Assembly: GCA_034508935.3 (NCBI GenBank)
Contig: CM067453.1
Location: 2,594,963-2,658,962 of the forward strand
Reading direction: 5' to 3'
Source of the DNA: Berghia stephanieae
Lineage: Eukaryota; Mollusca; Gastropoda; Nudibranchia; Aeolidiidae
DNA: 64,000 nt
This document shows positions 1 through 10,587 of the stretch, piece after piece. Every line of letters begins with the position of its first letter. The first letter of the stretch is position 1. A program made the position numbers and the translations under genes. Under the pieces are notes generated by a model. The model ran no database searches. It was not told where the DNA came from and saw only the letters and a program-made list of their open reading frames with translations.

Positions 1-335
1 TATTAGTGCACTGAGCTTGAGAACACCTGAAAGTCTCATCCAGACACAAGCACAGGTCCCCACTAATGGAAACGCACTCAAAAGTTTTACAAATCATTAT
101 AAAAGTAAAAGAATAAAAAAATAATGCAATGCATAACAGAGAGATGATTTACAAGGAAAAAGAATGTCATCTCCCAAAACTAACTCTACATTTGACCGTT
201 CCTCTCCCAGCCAGAGTATCGGGCCAGGCCCAGGACACAACCAAGTAATCTCATTCCAAGACAAAGACAGAAATGAAGTTGGAAAATAGAACAAGGGAGA
301 TTAGAAGACACAGTAGGTGACCTCCCTGCTCACCA
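1..335. repeat. Interspersed repeat E, copy 1
   Basis: This segment aligns by eye with 1842-2165 along most of its length, sharing blocks such as AAGTCTCATCC, CAGAGAGATGATTTACAA and ATTCCAAGACAAAGACAG. There is no coding capacity; family unknown. It lies downstream of the MYND-finger gene. The AT-rich stretch 336-708 that follows has no recognisable feature. Confidence 0.6.
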
Positions 336-708
336 AACCTGCTAAGTCACATCCACAAGCAATCTTTTGGGCACTACCTTAGAATAACCAGAGAAAACTC
401 ACGGTATTTTTCTATTAGGCAAACAAGACAAATTAAATATTTTCCTCTAAGTTGCTAAATAAGATGACAAAAAATGAAAGTTTTCTCCGAAGGTTATAAA
501 ATCGACTAAGCCGTATTTGAAAGACACATTTTCATATATTATATCATATATTATATTATATTTATATTATATAACGGCACGTATGTCATATATAAAAATG
601 TCATTTACGTAACCTAATCAGTTTTAACTCGCTACGCATGAAAATATACATAAAAAATATACAACTAATCTTCTTGAAACAGAGCCTAACAAAGCAAAAG
701 TTTGCATA

Positions 709-1044
709 TCAAACTTCCGTCTCTGCAATTTCACTTTCTTCCTCTTCCTCTTCCTCTTCCGTCGCGAGGTCCCTCAACTTCGTCTCGCAGAAAGTGTCAA
801 TGAAATAGACCTGGGCCATGTGTGTGATTGGAATTCCCACGGATTGGTCGGAGTACCTGTGCCAGACAGCTCCCAGGATCAGAAGGAACATGTTCCGTTG
901 TAGCAGCCGTCTGATGTCAATGGGGGTCGCTGTGTGGGGCAGGGTGATCTTCGATTTCCGGGCTCTTGGAGGCGAAGGTCCCTGCTGGTAGTAGTCGACG
1001 CTCGGGGTCATGAAAACAACCAGGGATGCGTCGCCAGCCATGTC
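709..1044 (-). CDS. Exon 4 (last coding exon) of the MYND-finger gene
   Basis: The acceptor CCCTCCAG precedes GACATGGCTG, so the Met at 1041 is internal rather than a start. The exon encodes Asp plus 110 residues: a mixed region with hydrophobic patches (LLQRNMFLLILGAVWHRYSD), then FIDTFCETKLRDLATEE and a run of eight Glu, ending IAETEV and a stop at 709-711. The glutamate run comes from a CTTCCT-type repeat on the plus strand and may vary in length. No clear AATAAA signal is seen close downstream. Confidence 0.78.
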   Translation of the reverse strand, partial: DMAGDASLVVFMTPSVDYYQQGPSPPRARKSKITLPHTATPIDIRRLLQRNMFLLILGAVWHRYSDQSVGIPITHMAQVYFIDTFCETKLRDLATEEEEEEEESEIAETEV

Positions 1045-1256
1045 CTGGAGGGGAAGGGGAGATAAGCATACAAAATTAGAATGATGGAAAATAGAGGAAT
1101 TATATCATTAGTATGTATGGTCTAAAGTTTTTTTGTTTCATCGCGCTTGCGACAATTTTAGGTCTTTGCAGCCCCAGTAAAAAAAAGGAAGAAAATGAGA
1201 AATGTTGCCCTTCCTCAAGGCATCGTGGGATGCTGTCACCCAGGCATTCCATGAAG

Positions 1257-1322
<66 letters not shown>

Positions 1323-2525
1323 TGAAACGAACTTCTGATATCAACAGGAATCGCCCTTTTGTCGAAAGTGGGCAAATGCGGGTGTTACTAGTCTTGCTAA
1401 AAGAAGAAAACAAAAGAAAGTGCCTCAAGTGGAGCTCAAACCTGGGACTCCAGGTCACAGTGAAATGCTTGGCCTACTCCCCCGGCTCTGGACTTCGAGA
1501 CAATCAAGAAACATTAAGATACTTTGCAAAATTCCAGGTTTGAGAGTTTTTGGCAAGGTCAGGGTCATTTCAAACGGTCGATCGATATTTGAAGCAAATT
1601 TGCTCACCAAAATTTTAAACATGTGTTTGTTTTGGGTTGATTTATTTATTTATTTTGTTTGGTTTTTATGGGTTTTACGGCGCTTGCAACACATTAAGGT
1701 CATATCAGCGCCTGTAAAAAGGAAGAAAATGGGATAGTAAAAAGTTCTAGAATTATAATTAAAGGACCCAAGAAAAAACAAAAGGGAATTGGGAACAACT
1801 AGGGATAAGTTGTAGATTGCAAGAGCCTACCACCAATTTACTTAGTTTGAGATCACCTATAAGTCTCATCCGGACACAAACGCAAAATCCAACAAAGAGG
1901 AACACACTCAAATGCTTACATTATACATCCAAAATAACATAATAATACGTAACAGAGAGATGATTTACAAAGAAAATATATCATCTCCCAAAACAATAAC
2001 CAAGCATTTGACTGTTTCCCTCCCAGCTAGGACTCCAACCAGGGCCAGGACAAAACCAAGTAATCTTATTCCAAGACAAAGACAGAAAGCATGTTGGAAA
2101 ACAGATATAAGGGGATAGAAGACACAGTATGTACCCCCTGCCCACTATGGGAGGTCAGGAACCCCACCCAGGATTTATTTTTAAAACTAGATGTCTATGC
2201 CATAATAGTAAAATCTTTAGTCGGTTTCATGAAACACAACTTTATATTTAAAAAAAAAAACAGAGAAAAATTAAGATTAAAAAAGGATTAATTTTTTTAA
2301 CTTGAAAAAAGGAGAAAAGAGAAAAATCAAGAAAACCAAAGCATACCTCACACTTAGCTGCTACATTGCCGAAGAATTCGAAATGGCGGTTGACCTTGGT
2401 AATAATGGCTCTACCACAACCCTCTGGAGAATGGTGGGAAGTAGAATGGGAATCGTAAGGGGTATTTCAAGGGGTAGATGCTGGGGGTGGGGAAGGTAGG
2501 GGAAAAGAGAGAGAGAGAGGGAGAG

Positions 2526-2586
<61 letters not shown>

Positions 2587-2625
2587 GATGATGATGATAA
2601 TGATGATGAAATGATGATGATGATA

Positions 2626-2694
<69 letters not shown>

Positions 2695-5600
2695 TTGACA
2701 ATAAAAAAAATACTTTAAATTTTACATAGCGCAATGTCCACTAAATGTGCTCAAAGTGCTTTAAAAAGGGTCAAGCAACACGTAACATGGAGGCAATGTT
2801 CCATTTTTTTTTCAAACAGAGACAACGCTGTTAACGGTCAGATACTCATTTTACACCTGAATACGGTGAGAAAATGTGAGCAAAGACTCCATGCGCACAG
2901 CACGGCTCGAGTTTGATCACACACCGCTGCGCTGTGTCGCCCCAGCTCAATTTGCGGCGTTGCACTGCGGCTGACGCCTCGGTGAGTTAAGTCTTCCCTT
3001 GGATTAGACCCTCGATAAAAATGCCCTCTCCCCACCTATGGGATGAGTAAAGGGAATTTTATTTTTTTTTAAATGTTAATTTCTAACCACTCACCCATCC
3101 AAGGGTCAGGGACAAACTTGACCCTTCTGACCAGCTTCATGAGGCACCTGGCCATGATGGTCTGCATGAATTGAGGGATCTGAACCTGGGTCTGATTCCA
3201 TTGATGGAGTCGTACTGGAGAGAGCAGATAAAAAACCCATTAGAAATAGAATTATCCCAAGTAAAATATGTTATTCTTTTATCTACTGCTATAACATTAT
3301 CTATAATATGTAGAATTCATTTGTTGGCAATTAACTAAATTTCATTATCGAACTTGTAATTAAGTGGAAAGTAGTGATTCAGAGCCATTGGGCCCACGGA
3401 GCCGGAGTTTATCCTCGTTTCTATAGCGTGAAACTGACAATAGCAACTGTTGCTTTCCTTTGGATAGGACGCTAGTCTATCGCAAAGTACTTTCCGCCAG
3501 ATCTAACAAAGTCAACTACCCATTTCCTGATGATTGGACAAGGGGGTGGGGGGGGGGCGGATGGTCGGAAAAATGTCTCGACTGCACCTGGGTTCAATAT
3601 TGGTCCCTTTGTGTGTAAAGCGAGTGCTCTACCAACTGAGATATCGGGACCCATTTTGTCTATCATTAATCAGTACTAAAGAAAGAGACGTAGAAAAGTA
3701 TAAATACACGAATCAATCCATCAACTGATGAATGAATAAATGGGAAAATTGAAAAGTAAATGAATTGATGGATGAATGAATGAAATGGATGGATGGATGA
3801 ACAGATAGATGGATAGATAAATAAATGAATCGATTTAGGAATTAACGATTGATGGGATGCACGAATTAATTGAAGGATATATGAAAATCACAAATGTATG
3901 GATAATTGAATTAATTAATGAATTGATAAAATGAATATGATGATCTATTCATGAGCGAGGGAATGCAAAAATCAATGAATTAATAAATGAATGAATGGAA
4001 GAATTAATTAATCAATGAATGAATGAATTAATAAAATATATTGATACTCATGTTAAACTAACGACTTCAAACTAATACTTACTACATCTATCCCTGTGTT
4101 CCGGGTGATTAGCTTCGAGACATCTCTGACTACAGTATCGGGCCGTATCGCACCGGGGACACAGTCGTAATCGATCTCTCACTCGGCCACAGTGGAGACA
4201 GTGTGGAATGACGTTGCCCCGCTCATCCCTGGGGAAATCGCTCCGCCCAAGAACTCTCTGGATATGCTTGATCTCCTTATCGTTCTCCTTAGCTCTGGAC
4301 GACAGCTCTTCGATTCTTTGTTGAATCCGGCGGGTTATTTCGTCTTTCGTGTAATATTCCTGAATGTCATCACTAGCATGGCGTCTAGGTCTCTCATGTC
4401 TTTCTATTTTACCCTTCTTCCGATGGTCCTGCAGCTCGGATAACTTTCTCCTGAATTGAGACGAAATCTCCGCCTTTTGACGAAGTCTCGCCTCTTTCGC
4501 TTGCGGATCTTCGTTCGGGTTTTCAGGTGGCTGGTAGCGTTTCCTCAAATGTTTTCGACAACGTTTGGATATTTTGGGAATGGCTTTAGGCTTTTTGAAA
4601 ATGAAATCGTCTTGCTGGTTTGTGGGAGCGGAATCTGATGATATATATTCGGCTGTTTTTTCGTTATCCGGTTCCAAATTGATGACGCAATCAACGACTT
4701 TCCCTCGTTTCTTGATGGTGACTTCAACGTCATCTCTCGACTTAGCAGCTTCCTCACTGAGGAGTTCCATTGCTCTGTCTCTGAACTCTTGTCTTATGGC
4801 AGCGTCTTCGGCATCTTCATCTTGTGTTGACTTTGACTTTCCCTTGGATTTCCTATTGTCTTTAGATGACGACGACGAGGAGGAGTCATGATTTTCTGGT
4901 CTTCTTTCTTTTGGCCTGGCCCTTTTTCATTATCGATTTTCTTATCTTTTGGCCTGGCCCCTTTTTCATTATCGATTTTCTTATCTTTTGGCCTGGCCCC
5001 TTTTTCGTTTTCGGTTTTCTCATCTTTTGGCCTTGCTCCCTTTTCGTTTTCGGTTTTCTCATCTTTTGGTTCTGCTCTCTTTACATTATCGGTTTTCTTA
5101 TATTTCGGTTTTGCTCCTTTTTCGTTTTCTGTTTTCTTATCCTTTGATTTCGCTCCCTTTTCATCAACATCTTTTCCAGCCTCTGTAAGTTTCGCGTCTT
5201 CATCTTTAGTCTGGTTCTGCTTTTGCTTACTACCATCCTTAGAATCAACCACGAATTGATCTTCCTGTTTAATTATGCAAATGAGATGACGCTTTGCTTG
5301 CTCGTCCGCTATCATCTGATTAATTTCTATGGCTTTCAGATGTTCTAAACTAGTTATAATTGGGCTTGGCTTTTCGGCAACCAGGCAGCTGGGGACAAAA
5401 AATGGTATAAATTGTGTACTCCCATAATCTGCTATTTTTTCCACTTTGACCAATGCACTTCCTGTTGAGCTTTTCCCTTGAATGGATGAATGGACAAAAC
5501 GATATGGAATATCGTCGCATTCTTTTATCGTACTTTCCTTTGTCATTCTCGTCTCTTTCAGTTTGGTTCGTTTTGATGAAGGTCTTAAATCTTTGCTATT

Positions 5601-8600
5601 TACATCCGCTGCATCTTTCTCAACTTTGCTTTCAATTTCTTTATAATCTTTACTTTCATGTTTGGTTTCCAAACTATTCATTTCAGCATTTTCATTATTT
5701 TTGGAAACAGTCATTTTATTTTCAGTCTTCATTTCTTTCTCAACGACAGTTTGTAAAAATTCTTCTTGAGTTGAAGAAAAACTATTTTTTACACTGGCGA
5801 GCTCTTCATTTGTGTGAATGGGAGAAACTTTTGTATCATCATCATCACACAACTCAATCGATACATCAACGGTGCTCACATCATATTCCATAAAAGCGTT
5901 TTCGCAAACTTTGTTCAATTTTTCTTTCACCAATTGTGCTTGCTTTTCGTGGAACGAATCAATTCCTTCCAACACTTTCTCTATAGTTTTTGGCATATTA
6001 TTCAACACGTTTGTGATATCCTTGCAATCGAATCCATCAGTTAGCTTGGAATCTCCAATGACACATTTGCATTGCTCAACGTTTCCATCACAGTTGCATG
6101 CTCTTAAAGACTCCAAAGACTTTCTTCTAGGTTGTTCTAGACGAATATTTTCAAAGTCTTCGTGAGAAACTTTTTCAGCCCTTTCATTATCAAATTGAGC
6201 TAAATTCAACTCATTTTCTTTATTTTCGGAATCAGAATCACCACGTTTAGATTGGTCATTCTGAACGTCTCTGACAGACTCTTGTATATTTTTGTAACTT
6301 TTGTCATCAATAAAATCTTTTTCTGGAATATGTTCTATATTTGATTCACTTTCCATAAAACTTTCAACAACTTGACCATCTCCATTTTCAACATTTCTGA
6401 GATCATCACTATCACTGATTTCAAGTTCGATAATCCTCATATCATCGGGGCTGAGACTACTTTCGTCAACGACAGTTTCCTCGGACACTGTTTCTTCGGC
6501 AGACAATGTACTGTCACTCCTTTCCTCACTACAATCTTCATTCGTTGAGACAGAATCCATAGCAACATCAAAACTAACCACTTTTTCAGCATTTGTGTCA
6601 TTTGCTGTTCCAATATCTGACGTAATGGTACTTGAACAAACCTGGTCTATTCCAGCTGACGAAATGGTATTTGAACAATCCTGGTATATTCCATTTATTT
6701 TTGAATCTTCTATTGTCATTTGTATGTCCTCATCCATACAATCCCCATCATTTTCTGGCAATTCTCCCTCCAAGATAATGTCTACTGCAATGTTTTCCGT
6801 AATGCCTTCATCTTTATTGCCAATCTCAACTTTTTCAACATTAGAATCGCTTTGCTTTTCAACTCCGTCATCTTGTTTCTCAGACTCGACCGTTTTTACT
6901 TCCTCTGACTCCATTTTAGGTGTTGTCATATTCTCATCTGCGGCGTCCTCATGTCCTCCGATTCTTTCCTCCACGCCATTTACAAAATGTGGATTGTTTA
7001 AAGAAAATATCGGGTGGCAAACCAAATTTCTAGGACCAACGGTGTGTATTGTTTCATCTTTCTGAGCGCTTTTTTCGGGAACGGCTGTCTGTTCATTATT
7101 TTCAAGCATAAAAGGTTCTGGACAAGCGGCAGCAGAAAGCTCTGTCTGTGAAGGCTCGAGTTCAAAAACTTGTTGCTGGCTTACATTTTCTAACGGTAAG
7201 GTCTGATAACCAGGCGGTTTGTTGAGAAAAGTTCCAATTTCAGGCAGGGCAATCGGTTGAGGGGATTCAGGTGGTTGTTGTTTGGGTATAGACTCAGGAT
7301 AAACAGTCTTTTCTTCATTCTCTTTCACCAAAGGGCAAGGATTCTTTTCCTCATGACAACAGCTACTTCTTTCACGATTCTCACTTTCGGCACCCTCTGC
7401 CTCCCTACGAACACTTTGATCAAATTTGACGTAGCTTTCAAATTCGTACTCAAAATCAAATCCTTCACTCTCTTCATCAGAAGTGTCCAGATAAATGAAG
7501 GCCCAGTCTGTGTCTTCCATCATCCCGTAATTGCATCTCTGAAGTCGCATAATCCACTCCCAGTTAGGATTATTCCGATTGACGTAGCCTTGAGCCTCAA
7601 GAGGAAATGTTGGAATCTTTGGTGCAATGTAACGTTCACGGCCTACAACGCTCGGCACAGCATCCGCATTGAAAGCAAAATCACTCACTGCTTCTTGCGA
7701 CTCTTCTGAATTTTGTTTAGCATTTCCAGTTTCCTGTGAAGTAGTTGTTTCTGTATTGATTGGCGTACCGCTTTCAACACCGAGCACGGTGTTTACTGAT
7801 GTGATTCCGACTCCCTCTTGAATGACAAGCTCGGGTTTGTTAGATTTAGAAACGGATCTAGGTGTTGTACAAGATGTAGTCGCTGCCTCATTCTCATTTT
7901 CATTTGATTTCGTGTTATCACTTTTGATCGCTTTTAAAATGTTTTGTTGAGGGCTGAGACGAGAGAACATAAGTTCTAGTCGGTCAATCTTCTGCTTGAC
8001 AGTTTTTTGTTTATTTTCTTCAATTTCTTTGTTTGCTGTCTCTGGAATTTGTTTATCTGGGTCTGGATCAATCTCTACACTTTTTGTGCTTTGATAGTCT
8101 ATTGGCTTTTCTGAATGATCAGGATTTGGGCCATCCTTTTTGACATCATCATTATTTATTGCTAGTTGGTTATCTTTGTTTTCATTCAAAGATTCTTCCT
8201 GTCTTTGGCATTCTTTTAATGGGGACCTGCGATTGGGGATCAAGCCTTGGGTTATCCTTTTCTCTTCTTCATAAAAGTCAACGTCATACACTTCTATGTT
8301 TTCTTCCTCCTTGGATTTCTCTGGGACAAACTTTTTCTTCCTCTCCCTCCTCCTCCGCTTTCTTGTTTGACTTTCCGTTGGAGCTCCTGCTTTCACTTCA
8401 GTGTCACTATCGTCATCGTGTATTGGTTGTTTTCCCTTTGGGGCAGATTTTTTACCAGGTTTAATGAAACGTTTTGGCTTTGTTTTTCGTGCACTTTGAC
8501 CTTTCTTACAACCAACTTTATCTGAACGCATCTCATAATCAGGATTATTTTCAGTTTGCTGCAAGTCCGATTCATTAGGTGTCTTTTTCTTCGTTTTCGG

Positions 8601-9440
8601 TTTTTTGCTGGGGGAATGGGGCCGTTGTATGGATTCATCAGCATCCGGAGAAACGTCCGCTTCTCGTTTCAATTGTCCGCCATTTTCTCCTTTGCCATGA
8701 ACTACATCTTGCACCTTCTCTCTAATCGTATTATTTTGCTCATCCTCATTTCTCGTATCTTTCACTTTAGGATCTTTAGGAATAGGAAGGCCATCACCAA
8801 CTGGGTTATTGCTTCTGTTATCTTTTTTCTTGTTCTTTTTCTTGCGTTTGTTGGTCGCGATGTCTTTACCTTCCTCATTATCACCACCTGTATTTTTCAG
8901 TAAACTTTTTTTCTCAACTTTGGCGCCCTTCCCAGCGTTCTTAGAGGAAGATTTGCCAGCACTTGCATCCGTCTCTGTGGCAGCCTCGATGTCCCTCACC
9001 AAGGCATCAATCTCCTCTTCCTCTTTCGTCTTATCCCGCTTTCGTTTCTTTATTTTTTCTGTTTCTCCAGATTTCACAGTTTCTCCACTCCCGGCTTTCA
9101 AATCTCCAACACTTTCGCTTTCAGTTTCAACTTCATCTGCGAATCTGACCACTTTTTTTACAGGAGCATCAGCACGACCATCGCCAACACCTCGACCACC
9201 ACCAATATCACTATTACTTTCACTTTCTACTTCTTCCGCTTTCGCACTATGTTCCATTTTCATATCTCTACTGGCTGTGTTCGAATTAGGATCTTCGTGG
9301 TGCTTATTTTGTTGCACACCTGAATTTGACTCGGACTCAGTCGGTCTGGACGTAGTTGGCTCTGAATTGGCGCTCTCGTCTGGATCGGGTTCCGATACGT
9401 TTTCAATTGATGTCTTAGATGAATCCCCCTCGGCACTCAT
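709..9440 (-). CDS. Large MYND-zinc-finger protein, four coding exons (whole gene)
   Basis: Coding exons are 9440-4083, 3214-3095, 2423-2347 and 1044-709. Introns are GT-AG: donors read GTAAGT, GTGAGT and GTATGC, and each acceptor follows a pyrimidine-rich tract ending in CCAG. Phases agree at every junction (1, 1, 0). The product would be about 1,963 residues if the single-base frame break in exon 1 is an error. Residues 1 to about 1700 are mostly charged and low in complexity, rich in E, K, S and D. A MYND finger lies at about 1748-1786, and about 177 residues of more ordered sequence follow, ending in an acidic tail. MYND fingers are known as zinc-binding protein-interaction modules. I do not recognise the family, and no enzyme domain is visible. 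The lysine-rich N-terminal half would suit a nuclear or scaffold protein, but that is inference. Confidence 0.8.
1120..1190. repeat. Short piece resembling the I-type LINE 3' end
   Basis: The segment GCGCTTGCGACAATTTTAGG matches the terminal motif seen at 1678 and at 17450 in the LINE 3' region. It is a fragment in intron 3 of the MYND-finger gene. Confidence 0.4.
1259..1320. repeat. (TA)n microsatellite
   Basis: About 30 TA units in intron 3 of the MYND-finger gene. Apparent open frames across it read as alternating Ile-Tyr and are not genes. Confidence 0.95.
1530..1615. repeat. Half copy of a foldback repeat
   Basis: Segments around TTTTTGGCAAGG and CGATCGATATTTGAAG match one arm of the palindromic repeat at 60313-60485. 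It lies in intron 3 of the MYND-finger gene. Confidence 0.5.
1621..1740 (-). mobile_element. Truncated LINE 3' end (I-type family)
   Basis: It contains the motif pattern TTTGTTTGGTTTTTATGGG, then ACGGCGCTTGCAACACATTA, then AAGGTCAT, matching the 3' terminal part of the LINE at 17430-17530 in the same orientation. It is a 5'-truncated remnant with no coding sequence. Confidence 0.5.
1842..2165. repeat. Interspersed repeat E, copy 2
   Basis: This is a second copy of the segment at 1-335, in the same orientation, about 1.84 kb away and inside intron 3. The copies differ at many positions, so the duplication or the two insertions are not recent. Confidence 0.6.
2347..2423 (-). CDS. Exon 3 of the MYND-finger gene (77 bp)
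   Basis: The exon lies between a CATTCTCCAG acceptor and a GAG|GTATGC donor. The split codon g|ag gives Glu, followed by GCGRAIITKVNRHFEFFGN and VAAKCE, and it ends in phase 0. It is the only way I found to join exon 2 (ending in phase 1) to exon 4 (beginning in phase 0), and it fits both exactly. The large introns on either side contain GA/GAT microsatellites, SINE and LINE pieces. Confidence 0.78.
2503..2584. repeat. (GA)n microsatellite
   Basis: An imperfect GA/GGGA run in intron 2 of the MYND-finger gene, immediately followed by a GAT run. Confidence 0.95.
2585..2695. repeat. (GAT)n microsatellite
   Basis: About 35 GAT units with few interruptions in intron 2. An apparent poly-Ser frame on the minus strand is an artefact of the repeat. 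Confidence 0.95.
2706..2912 (-). mobile_element. SINE family A, partial copy
   Basis: The plus strand begins with the tail motif TAGCGCAATGTCCACTAAA and runs into the body motif GACAACGCTGTTAACGG, then GGTGAGAAAATGTGAG. The tRNA-like head is missing; the copy stops where SINE family D sequence starts. It lies in intron 2. Confidence 0.75.
2917..3071 (+). mobile_element. SINE family D, headless copy
   Basis: It shares the body ACTGCGGCTGACGCC, the motif CTTGGATTAGACCC and the end GGGATGAGTAAAGGGAATTT with the fuller copy at 9636-9840. It is abutted by SINE A and ends just before exon 2's donor side. Confidence 0.7.
3095..3214 (-). CDS. Exon 2 of the MYND-finger gene
   Basis: This is a 120-bp exon between a CTCTCTCCAG acceptor (3215 side) and a G|GTGAGT donor (3094 side). 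Only one of the three frames is open, and it is the one that continues exon 1: the split codon a|ta gives Ile, followed by RLHQWNQTQVQIPQFM and then a stretch rich in Met, Lys and Arg ending FVPDPWM. Neighbouring intron DNA holds SINEs and microsatellites, so an open, splice-bounded island with matching phase is strong evidence. It starts right after the last zinc ligand, so it is the first segment beyond the MYND finger. Confidence 0.8.
3378..3655 (-). mobile_element. SINE family C (tRNA-derived)
   Basis: On the minus strand it starts with a tRNA-like head containing CTCAGTTGGTAGAGC (box A-like). The body has GCAGTCGAGACATTTT, then TTTCCGCCAGATC-like sequence (shared with 10328-10555), and it ends near the motif TTTCACGCTATAG. 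It lies in intron 1 of the MYND-finger gene. Confidence 0.7.
3690..4040. repeat. Degenerate (ATGA)n-like low-complexity region
   Basis: Scattered GAATGAATGAAT and GATGGATGGATG runs separated by diverged sequence fill most of the rest of intron 1. It appears to be an old decayed tetranucleotide repeat. Confidence 0.8.
4083..9440 (-). CDS. Exon 1 of the MYND-finger gene: acidic/basic N-terminal region to the last zinc ligand
   Basis: The start codon at 9440 opens with MSAEGDSSK; the reading frame upstream of it is short and AT-rich. Lysine/arginine clusters such as KRKKKNKKKDNR lie within the first 400 residues. A more ordered block with NPNWEWIMRLQRCNYGMM falls near residues 625-645. A 13-residue tandem repeat of the EKGARPKDKKIDN type occupies about 1425-1510. 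The MYND finger CLHC-x9-CPRC-x4-YC-x3-C-x4-H-x2-H-x3-C lies at 4084-4200, its last cysteine being the final whole codon before the donor at 4082. The exon is 5,358 bp, one short of the length its phases need. The frame changes near 4915-4922, where a C run has three bases instead of the four in neighbouring repeat units. As sequenced, translation from 9440 stops at 4794. Slippage, polymorphism or an assembly error could explain it. Confidence 0.82.
4912..5165 (-). repeat. 39-bp coding minisatellite in exon 1
   Basis: About six and a half tandem copies of a 39-bp unit encode a 13-residue lysine-rich repeat (EKGARPKDKKIDN and variants such as EKGAKSKDKKTEN). The two units nearest 4950 are almost identical, pointing to recent expansion. 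The last unit has lost one C in a homopolymer, which causes the frame break in the gene. Confidence 0.85.
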
Positions 9441-9486
9441 TTTTCTTGTCCTATTTTAAATAGCTCCTCCTGTTACTCGCTGTGAA
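9441..9486 (-). other. 5' UTR and candidate splice acceptor upstream of the ATG
   Basis: Reading on the minus strand, a T-rich tract runs into TTTCACAG at about 9487-9480, and 39 bp later comes the ATG at 9440. This looks like the acceptor of an intron in the 5' UTR. The donor exon was not found; upstream sequence quickly turns into SINE fragments. No core promoter could be recognised. Confidence 0.4.
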
Positions 9487-9513
9487 ATTTTAAGGAAATA
9501 AAAAAATAAGATT

Positions 9514-9575
9514 AAAAGTGATCTTTTTTATATAGCACAACGTCCACTAAAAGTGGTCATTAGCAATGAGGATAA
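9514..9575 (-). mobile_element. SINE family A tail fragment
   Basis: The plus strand reads TTTTTTATATAGCACAACG, then TCCACTAAAAGTG, the 3' tail of SINE A. It sits immediately upstream of the MYND-finger gene's candidate 5' UTR acceptor. Confidence 0.6.
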
Positions 9576-9635
9576 TACTGTGAGAATGCTGCTACAAAAT
9601 ATTGTGTCTGACAGTTGGCTTGCTCTGTATGAAAT

Positions 9636-9840
9636 GCGACAGCGTGGCTCAGCGGTACGGTCTTTGCTTCGTACCCGAAAGGTACCGAGTTAGACTACCC
9701 GCCGCGTTGTGTGGCCTTGAGCAAGTCACCTAGCCTTAGCTCACGTTGCGGCGCTGTACTGCGGCTGACGCCTGGGTTATTCCACTCTACCCTTGGAATA
9801 GACCCCTTTAGGGATGAATAAATGGAATTTACTTTTTTAT
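9636..9840 (+). mobile_element. SINE family D (tRNA-derived), near full copy
   Basis: The head has a box A-like GTGGCTCAGCGGT at about 9644 and a box B-like GAGTTAGACTACCCG. A central segment GGCCTTGAGCAAGTCACCTA resembles the conserved core of widespread metazoan SINE superfamilies (V-like; tentative). It ends in GGAATTTACTTTTTTATT, a T/A-rich tail. Confidence 0.75.
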
Positions 9841-9931
9841 TAAATTAAAAAAAAAGACTTGGATCCATGCTCTAGGCCAGCAATGTGAATGAACCAACGT
9901 GAAAAGCGTATAATTCCCATGACATGGAAAA

Positions 9932-10230
9932 GTGAGCATTTATATGGCGCAATAGCCACAAAAGTGATTAAAGCGGTTTACAAGGGATCATGGGCTAAAC
10001 AGCAAGACTTAACATATTACAAGACATGCACCTGTTAGGTAATATTACATTTTTCCCGACAACGACAACGCTGTCGAGGGTCAGGTACTCATTTTACACC
10101 CGAGTACGGTGAGAGAATGTGAGTAAAGAGCCTTTTTCAAAAGACTCGACAATTCGCCGCTCAGAGCGGGGCTCGAACTCAGGACCGATCCGAAGGCGAG
10201 TGTAGTACCATTAACCCACATATCCGCTCA
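9932..10230 (-). mobile_element. SINE family A, full-length copy
   Basis: The tail (plus: TTTATATGGCGCAATAGCC) is at 9940 and the tRNA-like head at 10140-10230, where the minus strand reads GTGGGTTAATGGTACTACAC. The length of about 300 bp matches the copies at 12264, 60656 and 63692. Confidence 0.8.
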
Positions 10231-10327
10231 CGATTAGTTGACAATGGTATAAAGTGTATTTTAGGAAGCAGCAGTGAGCATGGACAGTGATTGAATGAGT
10301 GAAGATGTTAGTCTTTAAAAAGTCATG

Positions 10328-10555
10328 CAAAGCCATAAAGCCCATGGAGCCGGTTTACCCGGTGTCTATAGCGTGAAACGTCAATAGCGATTTCTTGCTA
10401 TCCCTTGGATGGGACAAAAAGTTCTTTCCGCCAGATCAAACAGACCCAGCTCAGCAATCACTGCTGGATGGACAGGAAGATCAGAAAAAATCTCGATCGA
10501 TCTTGGCCCCATTGAGTGTGACGCGATTGTTCTACCAACTGAGCCATCGGGGCCC
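10328..10555 (-). mobile_element. SINE family C copy
   Basis: The minus strand starts with a tRNA-like head (GGCCCCGATGGCTCAGTTGG, box A) and shares the body and end motifs (TTTCCGCCAGATC, TCTATAGCGTGAAAC) with the copy at 3378-3655. Confidence 0.75.
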
Positions 10556-10587
10556 CCGTTAGTATTTACACTCGATTGAATATATTC

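Noticed and set aside
709-1041. Independent small gene starting at the Met at 1041
   Set aside because: The Met follows a strong splice acceptor by three bases and the frame continues exon 3 in phase, so it is an internal codon.
4866-9459. Plus-strand open frames opposite exon 1 of the MYND-finger gene, up to 216 residues
   Set aside because: They are antisense shadows rich in Ser, Phe and Leu, as expected from the complement of a Lys/Glu-rich coding sequence.
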